DNA from: Calamus simplicifolius
Lineage: Eukaryota; Streptophyta; Magnoliopsida; Arecales; Arecaceae
DNA length: 64,000 bases
Direction: 5' to 3'
Assembly (NCBI GenBank): GCA_900491605.1
Contig: UESW01004556.1
Coordinates: 835,549 to 899,548 of the forward strand
Part shown: positions 23,292-35,150 of the stretch, piece after piece
How positions within the stretch are numbered: position 1 is the stretch's first letter
Layout of the letters: each line of letters opens with the position of its first letter
The notes under the pieces: model-generated
The model's database searches: none
What the model saw: the letters and a program-made list of their open reading frames with translations, nothing else
What the model was told of the DNA's origin: nothing
Position numbers and translations under genes: made by a program

Positions 23292-25687
23292 TGTTGAGAT
23301 TGTTGACCCTTGAATTGATTTTGATGATTACAAAACATTTAATTGACTCTTTAATTGCTTAGAATTATTGCATGAATATGTGAGTTACCTTATTTCTCCT
23401 CTTAGCTAGCTTTCCCCACTTGCTAGCTAATTTATTTCCCACTCACAATGTGCCTAGCCGAACCATGCATAAATAGAGTTGTCTTAGAAGCTAGCTTGTT
23501 CCTTCCATCAGTTAGCTGTTTTCCTTTGCAAGCTAGCTATCTATTGCTGATTTTTTCCCTTGGCCTTGCTAAGGAGTTAGCTTGCATGCTAACTTGTTTC
23601 ATCCATTCCCTCTTACGTAGCATGAAAACTCCTTGATAGCTAGCTATGTGTTAGCTATCTTTCATCCAGTTAGCTAAGCTAACTTGTTTTTTTTTCCTTG
23701 GCAGTGAGCTGATAGGAGTTAGCTAGCAGCTAACTTCCAAGCCTTCTCCTTGCTACGTTTCATGAAAAGCTTCCTTAGTTAGCTATCTAGTTAGCTACTT
23801 TTCATGAAGTTAACTTTACATCTAGCTAACTAACAAGCAACTACTTTATGCATGATAGAATTTTAACTAGCTCTTCCCTCCTTTTCAAATCAGCCGCATG
23901 AATTTAAAATAGAGTTAGCTCACAAGCTAACTATCTTTTATCATGGCTTCACACCTTTATGGATAGCTAACTTATGAGTTAGCTGGATGACAAGAATTCC
24001 TTTTCATGAAACCATCTCCCGTAGCTTTTATTGAGAAAGCTAGCTTACAAGCTAACCATCTTTTCATGATTCCCTTTGGGAGTTAGCTTATAAGCTAACT
24101 ATCTTTATTGTTTTCATGGCTTGGGAGTTAGCTATTTTTGTCATGAATAGGTTTGCCTTAGCTAACTTATGAGTAACTATTTTAAATGTTTTCATCCTAG
24201 CCGCATGAATTCAAAATTGAGTTAGCTATAAGCTAACTATCTTTTTACATGGCCTCATACACCTTTTCATAGCTAACTCATAAGCTAACTATTTTAAATC
24301 TTTTCTGGTTATGAAGCCGTTGGATTTTTTCTTATATGGCTAGTTAGCTAAGAGCTAACTAGTTTGTGCCTTAGTTAGCTCCATAGCTAACTACTTTTCT
24401 TTATAGCATGAAACCATGGCTACTTAGCTAACTTTTTTCTTGCTTTTTGTTCTAGCCGTGGGATTTGAAAAGAGCTAGCCTTAGCTAGCTAGCTATTCTC
24501 CTCCCTTGCATGATTTTGAGGGCTGATCTTCAGCCGTGGGATTTTGGAACAAGCTAGCTAGCTTGGGAGAAAAGCTAGCTTATGCTTTCTCCTTTTTCCA
24601 TTGGGCCGCACGTTTCTCTTTGGGAGTTGCTGAAAATTTATTTCAGCCAACTTCTCTCTCTCTCTCATTTAATGCTCTTTCTCTCTCTCATTTCTATTTT
24701 GATGAATGCTGACCGTTTCCTTTTGATTATGGACAGGAATCCCTCACTAGCAATGGGTTTAATGCTTTCATCATTTGGGAAAATATTTCAAACGGTTTTA
24801 TTTCTTCCCGTTTTTCTTTTCTTCTATTTACCAATGAATCTAACGGATAGTTTTTTGATTGGTTTAAATAGAGATGTTCAGAAGAAAACCTTGACGAATT
24901 CTTACATTTTTTGACACATCAAGAATACAAAAGAGAGAAAAGAAAGAAATCAAAAGAGAGTGCTTATTGCTTACAACTTTCGGATCTTGAGAAGCAAGTC
25001 TTTGTGCTGCGAAGTTTCATCCTTCAACACTTGCTCAAAAATCGTCCAAGCCTTTGAAGCAAGATTCAAATCTCAGCTGCGTCGACATTCTACATTTGCT
25101 GCTGGTTATTGCTTCTAAAAATTGTAAAGTTCTTATTTGAATATCTGCTCATATTTGGAGCTATCTGTTATTCTTTGATAAATCTTGTATTAGGGTTAGA
25201 GATAACCCTAGTTTCTTGATTGGTTTCCTTGTACCATTAAAACAAGAGGACTAGCCGGGAAGGCTAGGGGATTGGCTTCCTTGTGCCAGTAAACAAGAGG
25301 ACTAGCCGGGAAGGCTAGGGGATTGGCTTCCTTGTGCCAGTAAAAAGAGGACTAGCCGGGAAGGCTAGGGGATTTGGCTGCCTTGTGCCGTGAAAACAAG
25401 AGGACTAGCCGGGGAAGGCTAGGGGTTGTAATCGTTGTGATACGATTAGTGAAATTCCCAAAGGTTTTTGGGGAGTGGATGTAGGAGCCGAGTTTGGCAC
25501 CGAACCACTATAAACCTTGCTGTGTTTGTGTTTGATTGATCTGTGTATTTTCTATTTTGTGCACTCCACTACACCGCTGCAAATTAACTTTTGATTAAGC
25601 ACATATCTGCGTTAGTCAATATCATCCATTGAATTAATTTTAAAATACCCAATTCACCCCCTCTTGGGCTACTACATCTGGGCAACA
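23292..25687 (+). repeat. 3' LTR of element C
   Basis: Partner of 14474-16794, 75 bp longer. The two differ mainly by small indels (homopolymer lengths, short insertions) and by one extra 52-bp repeat unit. Confidence 0.93.
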
Positions 25688-25692
25688 CTGTG
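25688..25692. repeat. Target-site duplication of element C, right copy
   Basis: CTGTG, matching 14469-14473. Confidence 0.9.
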
Positions 25693-27209
25693 GTATCTAA
25701 TGTCAATATGTTTGGTCCTAGCATGATAGATCGGGTTTTGGACCAAAATAAAGCACTCTGGCTATCAAAAAATACCCTGATCACTCCCTGTGCTATCCCC
25801 ATCTCCAGTGCAAGACCTTTCAGCTATATAGCTTTCTTTGCAGCCTCTAAAATACCAATATACTCTGACTCTGTAGTAGACAAAGCTATCACTGGCTGCA
25901 GACTTGACCTCCATGATATTGAACCACCATTCAACATAAAGACATACCCTATCATCGACCTCCTGGTGTCCAAATCACCTTCATAGTCAGCATCAACAAA
26001 ACCTGCTATTCGATCCTGAGCCTTCATAGTCAGTCTAGTGCCATCCTCCATGCCACTATACCCATAGCATACACCAACACTAACTGTGCCAATAAGATAT
26101 TTGAAGATCCCTTTCAGAGCTCTCCAATGTCCTCTACCCAGACTAGCCATGAATCTGCTAACCTGGCTAATAGCATATGCAAGGTTAGGCCTACAACACA
26201 CCATAGCATATATGACTGCCAACTCCTGAAGCATAAGGTATTCTGGACATCTCATCGGCCTTTATCTCAGAACTCAATGATATAGTCTTGGAGAGCTTAA
26301 TGCGACCAGCCAATGGTAATGCGACTGGCTTTGCACCATCCATACTATACCTCTCCAAAACCCTCCTGATATAAGTCTCTTGAGATAAGTGAAGCAACCT
26401 CCTGTCTTTGTCCCTAAAAATTTTTATCCCCAAAATTCTTGTAGCATGACGTAAATCCTTCATTTCAAACTCAGCTTACAATGCTGCCTTTAGATCCTCT
26501 ACAACAGTTTTACTCTTGCATGCAATTAACATATCATCCATATACAAAAGCAAGTATAATCTGGAATGATCTTCTAAAATTTGAAAATAAACACAGGGAT
26601 CATACTCACATTTAGACATGCCGATACTCCTCACAAAAGTAACTGTAGGTACCATAGATGCGGCAACTGCTTCAAACCATACAAGGATATCTGCAAACGA
26701 CATACCTTCCTTTCTGACCCCGGTTCTATGAACCCCTCCGGCTGCTCCATATAAATCTCCTCCTTCAAATCCCTATGAAGGAAGGCCATCTTGACATTCA
26801 TCTACTTCAGTTTCAAATTTTGTACTGCTACAATGCTCAGCAATATCTTGATAGATGTGTATCGTACCATTGGTGAGAACACCTCATTGTAGTCAATGCC
26901 TTCTTTCTGATAAAATCCTTTAGCCACTAACCTGGCCTTATACCTGATCCTCTCCTTCTCTGTGGCTCCTTATTTGCACTAAAATACCCATTTGCATCTA
27001 ATGGGTTTCTTTTCACTTGGTAGTGACACCAACCGCCAAGTCTGATTCTTCCGCAGGGACTGCATCTCTTCTGCCATAGCCTGGACCCACCTATCTCTAT
27101 CCTGGTTTATCATTGCCTTCTGGTAGGTAACTGGTCCTCCGCTGGTAGCCACCAATGCATATGACATAGTCTCACCAAACCTATATCGCTTCGATTGCCG
27201 AATGACCAT
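25693..27209 (-). pseudogene. pol: Element B reverse transcriptase and RNase H (5' side)
   Basis: From right: VIRQSKRYRFGETMSYALVA, MAEEMQSLRKNQTWRLVSLP, a gap with stops, SVGMSKCEYDP-like text with LYLLLYMDDMLIA (YMDD instead of YVDD, near 26530), MKDLRHATRILGIKIFRD, YASGVGSHICYGVL broken against YAMVCCRPNLAYAISQVSR, then RNase H with FVDADYEGDLDTRRSMIGYV and VIALSTTESEYIGILEAAKK. Near 25693-25730 the minus strand reads ARTKHIDIRYH up to the insertion point of C. Several independent lesions. Confidence 0.82.
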
Positions 27210-28345
27210 CTTTGGCTTATACAGTGCAATACCAATGCCTATCCCAAGATGTGACTCCTCCCTCCGCTCATCTTGCTGTGAGCATGCATCGGGCTGGTCC
27301 CTGCATGTGAAGACATATCTGGAGTGTGCTTTACCTGAATCTCATGTCCTCCTGATGATCCTAAAAAGGTAAAATATCATAAGAGATAAGTTGCTCAGCT
27401 GTGCCCTACTGAGCCTCCTGCTGCCCACCCGCATTTGACTGGGCCTCCGGCTAAACCTCCATCACCTTCTGCTTCTTAAGGATTGAGCTTTCATTAAAAA
27501 CCACATCCCTGCTGATTGTGGCCTTCTTCTCCAAGGGATCTCATAGCCTGTATCCCTTGACTCATCGTTGATATCCAATGAACACTATTTTTTGGGCTTT
27601 GGCAACCAACTTAATCCGCTGACTGGCATCCACATGTACAAATGCTGTACATCCAAAAATTCTTAATTATATGGCTGAACTCCACCTGTCTACCAGACTA
27701 CACATCCTCTGGTAACCTTCCATCAAGCTTGACATGAGAAGACCTATTCACCAAGTAAGCTGCTGTGTCAACTGTGTCCACCCAAAACCTTTTAGGTAAT
27801 CCTACTTGCAATTTTATACATCTAGCTTTCTCCATGAGAGTTCGGTTCATTCTCTCAGCCACTATATTTTGTTAAGGAGTTCTAACCACTGAAAATTACC
27901 TTTTGATGCCTCCATCTATGCAAAATTTCATGAACTCCTCACTTGTGAATTCTCCACCATTATCAGACCGCGCCACCTTTACATATCTCCCTGTCTCCTT
28001 CTTCACCTTAGCCGCTTGAAATTTGAAGAATACCTCTAACTTTTCCTTCAAGAAATATACCCAGACCTTTCTTAAAAAATCATCAATCAGAGTCATGAAA
28101 TATCTGGCCCCATTCCTGCCCGAAACTGGAGTTGGACCCCAAACATCACTGTGTACTAGCTCCAAGGGATCTGTACTGTGCGCTGAACTGGTAGAAAATT
28201 TTACCTTGTATTGCTTGCCCATCTGACATGGCTTACATACCTCAGCAACACTCTCATCCAAAGCTGAAATCCTCCTATCCTTCATCAGCACCCTCATACC
28301 CTGCTCTTCCATGTGACCAAGATGATAGTACCATATGTGGTACAT
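27210..28345 (-). pseudogene. pol: Element B integrase
   Basis: 27896-28345 keeps the N-terminal half open: MYHIWYYHLGHMEEQGMRVL (zinc-binding H..H), CKPCQMGKQYKVKF, LELVHSDVWGPTPVSGRNGA and VARSDNGGEFTSEEF. 27210-27895 holds the rest in pieces, among them text matching the VERMNRTL and SRLIHSV style region and a basic C-terminal part, all broken by stops. It would have encoded the strand-transfer enzyme. Confidence 0.8.
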
Positions 28346-28348
28346 ATC

Positions 28349-28745
28349 CTACTGACTGTGTACTGCTGCTGTTGTCTCAGATTCTCCATACATCACAGAC
28401 CCAATCAGTTGATACAAATTATTTTTTAGCCTCTTTCCCCTCATCACCATGGCACCTTTCATAATGTTGAGTACACCATTTTCAGAACGACAACTGAAAC
28501 CAAATCCATTCCTCTCTAGGTACTCCAAGGACACTAGCTTCTTCTTCAAGTTAGAAATATGCTTCACATGAGTAAGAGTTCTCACAGTTCTATCAAACAT
28601 CCTGATCCTAACTGTGCCAACTCCTGCCATCCTGCAAGAATGGTTATCCCTTAATGTCACATTTCTTACATTGATTTAATATAATCTGCAAACCAGGACC
28701 GATGCAGTGTATAATGATGTGAGCATGCTGAATCAAGTAACCAAC
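28349..28745 (-). pseudogene. pol: Element B protease and pre-integrase region
   Basis: Near 28690-28745 the minus strand reads SWLLDSACSHHYTLHRSWFA, the aspartic protease motif, with DSA as in element A. 28349-28660 continues with MAGVGTVRIRMFDRTVRTLT, VKHISNLKKKLVSLEYLE and a piece ending VMYGESETTAAV. A frame change separates the two parts. Confidence 0.8.
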
Positions 28746-28845
28746 TGTCTGCTGTACTTCTGTGTGTATCTGAAATCACCAAGAGGTCCTTCTCGACCCC
28801 TGCATCTTCAATAGTACTAACAAATTCCTTCTCTTTCTTCTCTTC

Positions 28846-29588
28846 TTAAGATTTCTTCCAAAGAGGACAATTCCTTTTTATGTGTCCAATCCCATTATAC
28901 TTGTAACACCTAAACTTGCCTTTGCCTTTCTTTGACTTGGACCTGGATCGGCCCTTGTGCTTGCTGACCTCCTTGCCTCTGCTGGTTCTCTCTTCCACTG
29001 TGAGGCCCTCCTGAGGTACACCTTTCCCTATCATCTTTTGCCGTTGCTCATTGGATTTCAACACAGATACAATATCTTCATAAAGCAGTATTTCTTTTTC
29101 ATAAAGCAGTGTAGTAACAAGAGGATCATAAGACATAGGCAATGAACATAACAAGAGAAGAGATTTATCTTCTTCCTCCATCTTAACACCAAGAGTCATC
29201 AAATCATTGTATACTCTATCATACTTCTAAATATGAAGAACAATATCCCCACTTTCCTGCATCTGAAGACTATATAATTGTTTCTTCAATATAAGTTTAT
29301 TGCACATATTTTTGCCCATGTATAAAGAATGCAACTTGGCCTAAAGACCCTTCGGTTTCTTCTCATCTAGGATACTATACAAAACTAAATCAGCAAGATA
29401 TCCTTTGATCGCTGCACATGCTCTTTTCTCAAGAGACAACCAATCCCTTCTAACATCTTCTCATGTTTTCATTTCAAAGCAATATTAAGAAAATTCTGTA
29501 CTAGTAAATCCTCAACTCTCATCTTCCATATCAAAAAACTTTTTTTTCTATTAAATTTTTTAAACTCAACTTTGCTTCTACTACTCAT
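28846..29588 (-). pseudogene. gag: Element B gag, with an altered zinc knuckle
   Basis: Starts at ATG 29588 (MSSRSKVEFKKFNRKKSF ...), broken by stops at 29200-29500, then open at 28846-29202: KMEEEDKSLLLLCSLPMSYD, SVLKSNEQRQKMIG, a Lys/Arg/Ser-rich linker and the knuckle CYKYNGIGHIKRNC (about 28862-28915). The second Cys of the CCHC motif is Tyr here, so zinc binding would be impaired. Unlike element A, the Glu after SVLKSN is intact. Confidence 0.8.
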
Positions 29589-29600
29589 GATTGATCAAAC

Positions 29601-30420
29601 CATAAACAACAATCACATAAATGAGTTAAGAAAAAATTGCTTAAAAGATAAAAACCTGATTGAAATCATGTCCTATAGCCTTTTCTTGAAATTTTTGCAA
29701 ACGAAATTCTGGTTGGTTGAAACCCGCTGCAGCCTTTTATTTCAAGATTTATTTTAATCAATTTTTTTCTTTGCTTTTTTCTTTGGCCGGACCGCTCCCC
29801 CCTTCTCCATGCTCACGCACGAGTCTTCACGGAAACATGAACCTCTTCCTCCTTTGACCAAGACCCTTTGACTAAGGAGCCCTTCTCTTGGTCTTCACGT
29901 GATGTTCCTTTGGAGAAGCCCATAAGAGCGTTCTTCTCTCCGTGAGCCTGTTCACGTAAAAGCACCAGCAAGTCTCCTCTTAACGTGTAGCCTTTTCACA
30001 TAAAAGCACCAGCAAGCCTCCTCTTCACATCCCACGAAGAGGCTTTTCTTTGCTGTTGTACTTGGCTGGAATTCCCCCTTCACCGTGTTCTAGGCATTTT
30101 TCTTCACGGATCCGTTCGTGCATTTCCACCCACATACACCTGGGAGTTCTCTACAAACGTTCACCTGGACCGTCCAAATAAATTTATTTTTATATAAATT
30201 AAAAAAGAAGTTTATTTTTTATTTTTAAAAATATTTTTTAAATAAAGTAAGTATATTAATTTATTTTTAATTTTTTAATAAATTAATTAAATTTATTTTT
30301 TATTTCTACTTTTTCATTAATTAATTATTTTTTAATTACTATTTTTTAAATTAATTTACTTAAAAAATTAAAAAAATTAATTACTATTTTTTTAAAAAAA
30401 TTCTTTGAAAAAATAATGTT
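29601..30420. other. Non-coding: possible element B leader, then AT-rich low complexity
   Basis: 29601-29760 may be the leader of element B. 29760-30180 is C/T-rich, with an imperfect internal duplication around AAAGCACCAGCAAG (about 29958 and 30003). 30185-30415 is almost pure A/T. No gene or PBS seen. Confidence 0.4.
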
Positions 30421-31720
30421 CTTAGCAACGTTTCCTTGCCAATGTATGGTGCGGATACCAAAGTTCGAAAGAGGCTTCGATTTAATTCAGTATGGCTTTA
30501 ATTTTATATGTCATATAAATAGAGTAATAATTTTACTTCTTTGAATTTGAGTCATGTAATTAAAGTTGATTTATTTTAATTTAGGTTCTTAAGTCCAAAT
30601 AGGGTCAAATTGGTTTGTATTTCGTGAGTTTAGTAGTTGGGTCCAAGAAAGGTATGGAATTGGGTTCAAGGTAAGCAAGTGAGCTTAAAGATTGGATGCA
30701 TTCAACCACTCCAATAAATCAATCCAAGATGTATGTCACTTCAACAAGCATTATTGGGTGTAATATCAACTTCTTGTTGTACACCTAATCAAGCCACATC
30801 ATCACATACCATGTCACCAAGAAGAATTCAAATTCAAAGGAGCCGCCCACTTTTCTTTCCTCTTTTTAAGCTTAGTTATAAGTTATTTCAACCTTTCACC
30901 CTTATAGCTAACTTAGGTTGCAACTTCCTATGAGCTTCATGTAATTCAAATTTTTAAAAGCCCCTTAGAAGCTTATAAATAATACTCCAAGTTCTCTTGT
31001 AAAGACAAATTTATGATGAATAAAAGTTGAGCTTATTTTCTTCCATTTGTGTTGGCAGGTGTCCTCCGAGAGAGAGTGGGTGAGAGGCCCTTAGCTACTT
31101 CAAAAAAGTTATCTCCATGCCAAGATCCATTAGACATTCTCCATTTTATTCTACCATCCATTCCATCTTCCAAGGTGCAAGAAGACTCCACAAAGAAGGC
31201 CAGCCAAGCTACCTTAAATTCGCCAAGCTTTATCTTAATTTTAACCTTCCCTTTCTCTTCCTTCATTTTATTAATACTCTACCAAATTTTTATGTTTTTA
31301 ACTTTAATTTGGTTGTGTAGGATCCCCAGGAATTCTAAGTTCCAAAAAAGAAGGTCTTCCGTGATAAAAAACAGATACAAGAAGTCCTGCAACTAGAGGA
31401 ATCTCCTTGTCATCCAAGAACTTCATTCTTGAATGTAAACCTTCCAATCTCTGATATATTAATGGCCGGATACCCCTCTTTCAATATTTTTTGATCTAAA
31501 ATATTTGAGTAACTAAGCCTTAGCTGTGTGGTTTCTTAGCCACAAAGATCCTTTTTCTTTACTATTTTGAAGGATTCTCATTCAAGTCTAGTTTAACATG
31601 CAAATCCCTTCATGAAAATTTCTGCTCTTTGACATAAAATGTAGCCTAACTTTATTTCATTATTCATTTAGTTATTACTATCTCCTCCTAGATTGCATCA
31701 TTCCACTTCATCCCTCATCA
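30421..31720 (+). repeat. Probable 5' LTR of an unidentified retroelement (left limit unknown)
   Basis: Ends ...CTCATCA at 31720, followed 3 nt later by a tRNA-Met-type PBS, which is the layout expected of a plus-strand 5' LTR. No TG start, TSD or partner LTR was found, and no gag or pol follows, so the left limit is only a guess. Confidence 0.4.
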
Positions 31721-31723
31721 AAT

Positions 31724-31735
31724 TGGTATCAAAGC
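31724..31735 (+). other. Primer-binding site-like motif
   Basis: TGGTATCAAAGC, one base from the common tRNA-Met site, followed by ATGG. Confidence 0.65.
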
Positions 31736-31885
31736 ATGGTAGGTTAGGGCATATTTTCTCATTTTCTACATTTTCTGTTATTTTCTACAATTTCTGCATA
31801 TAGAACATAGGGCTGAAATTTTATTCATTTAAGGATGGATTCATGGAGTTCTTTCCTACTCTTGTAAATCTTAGCTCATATTAGA

Positions 31886-32247
31886 CTCTAAAATTAAGTC
31901 ATACTAATTCAAACCAGATCTGAAAACTTTTTCAATAGGTTTCAGATATGAGGTTTCTTTTAACATTTGCATAAGTTTTCATAACTTTAATTCTAGGTTT
32001 CACACCTCCTTAGCGGGGTATATTTTTCAAAACCCAAAAAAGTATACTGTGTAACATCCTGAAAACCTCTAAAATTAAGTCATACTAATTCAAACCAGAT
32101 CTGAAAACTTTTTCAATAGGTTTCAGATATGAGGTTTCTTTTAACATTTGCATAAGTTTTCATAACTTTAATTCTAGGTTTCACACCTCCTTAGCGGGGT
32201 ATATTTTTCAAAACCCAAAAAAGTATACTGTGTAACATCCTGAAAAC
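31886..32247. repeat. Perfect 181-bp tandem duplication
   Basis: 31886-32066 and 32067-32247 are identical by eye. Each copy ends TGTGTAACATCCTGAAAAC. Only the second runs on into CTTGTAATTTATTGG, the apparent start of a gypsy LTR. Confidence 0.93.
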
Positions 32248-35150
32248 CTTGTAATTTATTGGTAATATTAATGGCATTTTTCATTTGAAATGAAAGTCGG
32301 AGGGTTTCAATGAAGTGTGGGCGTGTTGGCCATTTGATAAATGTAAAAAGAAAAAATTTTGAGTAAATAAGTATATTTTGAGTGCTAATAAGTTTGATTT
32401 AAGAAATTGAGAGATTTAAGTTTTAATAGGCTTAAATTATAAGAAAAATCAAGTTTAGTTTGAGTTTTATCCTTAAGTGATGTTTTTAGTAATTAGAGTC
32501 AACTCTAATTGGAGTGGAGTCGATTCTGACACGGTTTTAAACTTTCAGCATGCTTTAGAGTTGGCTTCTGTAGAAGGGAGAGTTGACTCTATTAAAAAAA
32601 TAGAAGGCCAACTCTAATCTCTGCGGAGCCGACTCTAATTTTGCGGGAGCCGACTCTAAATCTGTTAGAGCTGACTCTAAGATGGCATATTTCCTGGGTT
32701 AAATCTTGAAATTTTCATATTTATTTCGTTTTAAATCCGATTTGAGTGCCGTTTGAACCGTTGGATTTCTAAAATCGACCTCTTCAAGTTGATAAGGTCT
32801 TTTCTTAGAAATGTTATACAAAAGTATTAATTTAAATAAAAAATAATAATCTGGGCTATAAATCGATTAAAAAAATTGCTATATCAGGGGAAAATTGGAA
32901 AAAGGCTCCGATGTCGATTACTGATTGTGCTAAGGGCAATTTGGAAAAAAAAATCTAAGGGAAAAAATTATGGTTATAAGTGAGCCATGTGTTGTTCAAA
33001 AAGTGTGCGTTAAGAGTATTTGAAGGTAAAATAGGAATTTGGCATGCCTTAGCCCCTAAGTTACCCATGACTTGGTCCCCAAGTCATTACAGAAAAAGGA
33101 AAACATGGGTTCAGCCAAAGAAAAGAAAGAAAGAGAGAAAGAAGAGAAGAAAAGAGAGGAGAGGAAGAAGAAGAAAATGAGAAAGAAAGAGGAAAGGAAA
33201 GAAAAGCTTGGGGTTTGTCTTGGCTTCAGGTAAGCTATAGCTTCCCTAAATCTTGCATGACTTTAAATTTCTTAGACTCTTATATTTTGAGGAAATAGCG
33301 GAAGAAATCTTAAGTAGAAAAAGGGTGGAATAAAATAATGAGATATTAGAGGTTAGATCATATATGCATGCATGGTTTCATGGGAAAACCTTGTATGGAG
33401 GTAATCCTAATAGCTATCGTATCTGTATGTTGACGTAGGTCAAGAGGGTTATTCCATAAAGCCAGAATACCGAAGTTGAGTACCAGTTGAGGAGTAACCT
33501 GCTAAGGTGAGTGGGTTTCTCATCTAGCAATGAGAAGTTAATTTGAGCTAGTATAATGAGATTAATACCTAGTTGTGGTATGTTATATTTAGTAGAGTAT
33601 TGTGTATGTTTTAAATTTGAGAAATGAGAACCTAGTACATGATATTCTGATACATGAGTTTTGAGCATTAGTTTTAAGCATAAAGAAATAAGCATTAGTT
33701 TTGAGTTTGAGTTTTAAGCATAAAGAAATAAGCATGAGTTTTAAGCATAAAGACATAAGCATGAGTTTCGATGAGGGAATGGTTGATGCAGACATGGCAT
33801 ATTTGCATGATAAAGCTTTAAAAATGGCATATTTTGATGTATGTATCATACTGAGCATCAGACAGCTATGGGGCTGATCACCCTTTAGACTGTACTGTAG
33901 CATGAGCATTGCATACTACTATTGAGTCGGCACCTCCTTGCAATTCGATCGTATGATAAACCTCGGAATCAGGGGTGAGTGCACGCTTGACCAGGCCAGT
34001 GGGGCAGGTCGTAAGCAGCCCGTGGGGGCATGAATCATAGCTCAGTGGAGCTGGTTACTATATATAACCCGTGGGGGCAGAGAAAAAACCCGAGGTTCAA
34101 GGGTTAAGGAACAAAGCACTTTACCGGGTAAACCGCACAGGTAAGGGGTGCTATTTGTGCGGGGATCCTGTTGCTAGTCACGCACCCAATGAGAGTACAC
34201 CTACAGAAGGGTGACTATAGGGTGGTACCTCAGAGGCATTACACACATAGTCCAGTAGCATGAGATTTAAAAGTATATGTTGTGATTTAAAAAGGGCCAG
34301 TGAGCAAAGTAATTATCCCAAGAGGGGAAGTTTACATAAGATGCCAGTGGGCAGGCAGATCCCAGTGGAAATTTGAGAATTTAATAAAGAAAGTTTGGGC
34401 TGTAGGTAAAGAATACATATCTTCATATTGTAATACATGGGTTTTTATTCTTGATAAGTTTTCTTTCAGTGAAAAGTTATTGTAGAGTATTTCAGTACTG
34501 GTATATTATTTGAAGAATAAGCAACATTTTACTTTATCTGATACAATGTTAAAAATATACTTTGAGTTATACAAGCTATATAGTATGAGCATACGGTTGA
34601 AAATATGAGGTTATGGTTCTCTATTTCTCCATGGTTAGATGGTTATCCAGTCACTGGGACTTAGGTCTCACCCCTCTATGATTGAAATTTACTTTCAGAT
34701 CAGTGAGTATTTCTGCCAGGACCACATGATAAGCGGGACCGGACTCTTAGCTGTGAAGTTTGCTTGGATGCAAGGGTGTATAGATAATAGCCATGTATAT
34801 TGAGATAGGTGGGATGATATTTGTATATTGCATATGTGTATGTGTATAGTGAGATGTAATGATGTATCATACCTTTTTGGATATGAATATGAGACTTATG
34901 TTTTGGAGAAAATTATGAGCATGATGTATGTACTTATGATTTTGATGTTGATTGTGAATGTGATCTTGTAAACTGCCTGAGGAATGTCATAAAAAAAATA
35001 TTATCTGAGAAGGTTGATGCTTAGTGTTGATTTGAGTGATGTGCATATATAATTAAGCTGATAATAAAAAGCTTTTAACAGGATATGTTTTCGAGTGCAC
35101 TTATGATAATTTGTTGGAGTTATAAAAATATTTTGTACGATAATGCCGAA
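32230..35150 (+). repeat. Probable Ty3/gypsy LTR (solo or partial), right limit uncertain
   Basis: Starts TGTAACATCCTGAAAACC, like chromovirus LTRs that begin TGTAACACCC. It contains a block of GGAGCCGACTCT-like repeats (32485-32690), G-rich CCCGTGGGGGCA repeats (about 34017 and 34070) and CAGTCACTGGGACTTAGGTC (about 34652). No protein-coding frame of interest. No partner LTR, TSD, PBS or PPT seen. Assignment rests on the start word and style only. Confidence 0.4.
32485..32690. repeat. Array of GAGTCGACTC/GAGCCGACTC mini-hairpin motifs
   Basis: About eight copies of variants such as AGAGTTGACTCTA, GGAGCCGACTCTAA and AGAGTCAACTCTAA. Close to the reverse complement of the motif in the element D LTRs. 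Confidence 0.75.

Larger units (their letters stand above)
14474..25687 (+). mobile_element. Element C: complete Sirevirus-like Ty1/copia retrotransposon
   Basis: 11.2 kb on the plus strand. LTRs of 2,321 and 2,396 bp (TGTTGAG...GGCAACA), perfect CTGTG duplication, tRNA-Met PBS, gag, protease, integrase, reverse transcriptase, RNase H, then about 1.7 kb with a third ORF and several polypurine tracts. Long LTRs rich in short hairpins, a coiled-coil Gag with two zinc knuckles, a third ORF and repeated polypurine tracts are features known from Sireviruses. It sits inside the RNase H gene of element B. The six frame breaks are each a -1 shift; five are resolved to a missing homopolymer base, so the copy may be less damaged than it looks. 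Confidence 0.93.
25693..29600 (-). mobile_element. Element B, right part: copia RNase H, RT, integrase, protease, gag
   Basis: Leftward copia coding that is continuous with 13845-14473 once element C is removed. Order from right: gag start (ATG at 29588), zinc knuckle, protease, integrase, reverse transcriptase, RNase H. No tRNA-Met PBS or 5' LTR was found right of gag, so the 5' end is lost or unrecognisable. Many stops and frame changes make B clearly older than C. It is a relative of element A (same DSACSHHYT protease motif, same domain wording). Confidence 0.88.

Noticed and set aside
29760..30420. 5' LTR of element B
   Set aside because: No similarity seen to the 13845-14290 LTR and no PBS word, so I did not assign it.
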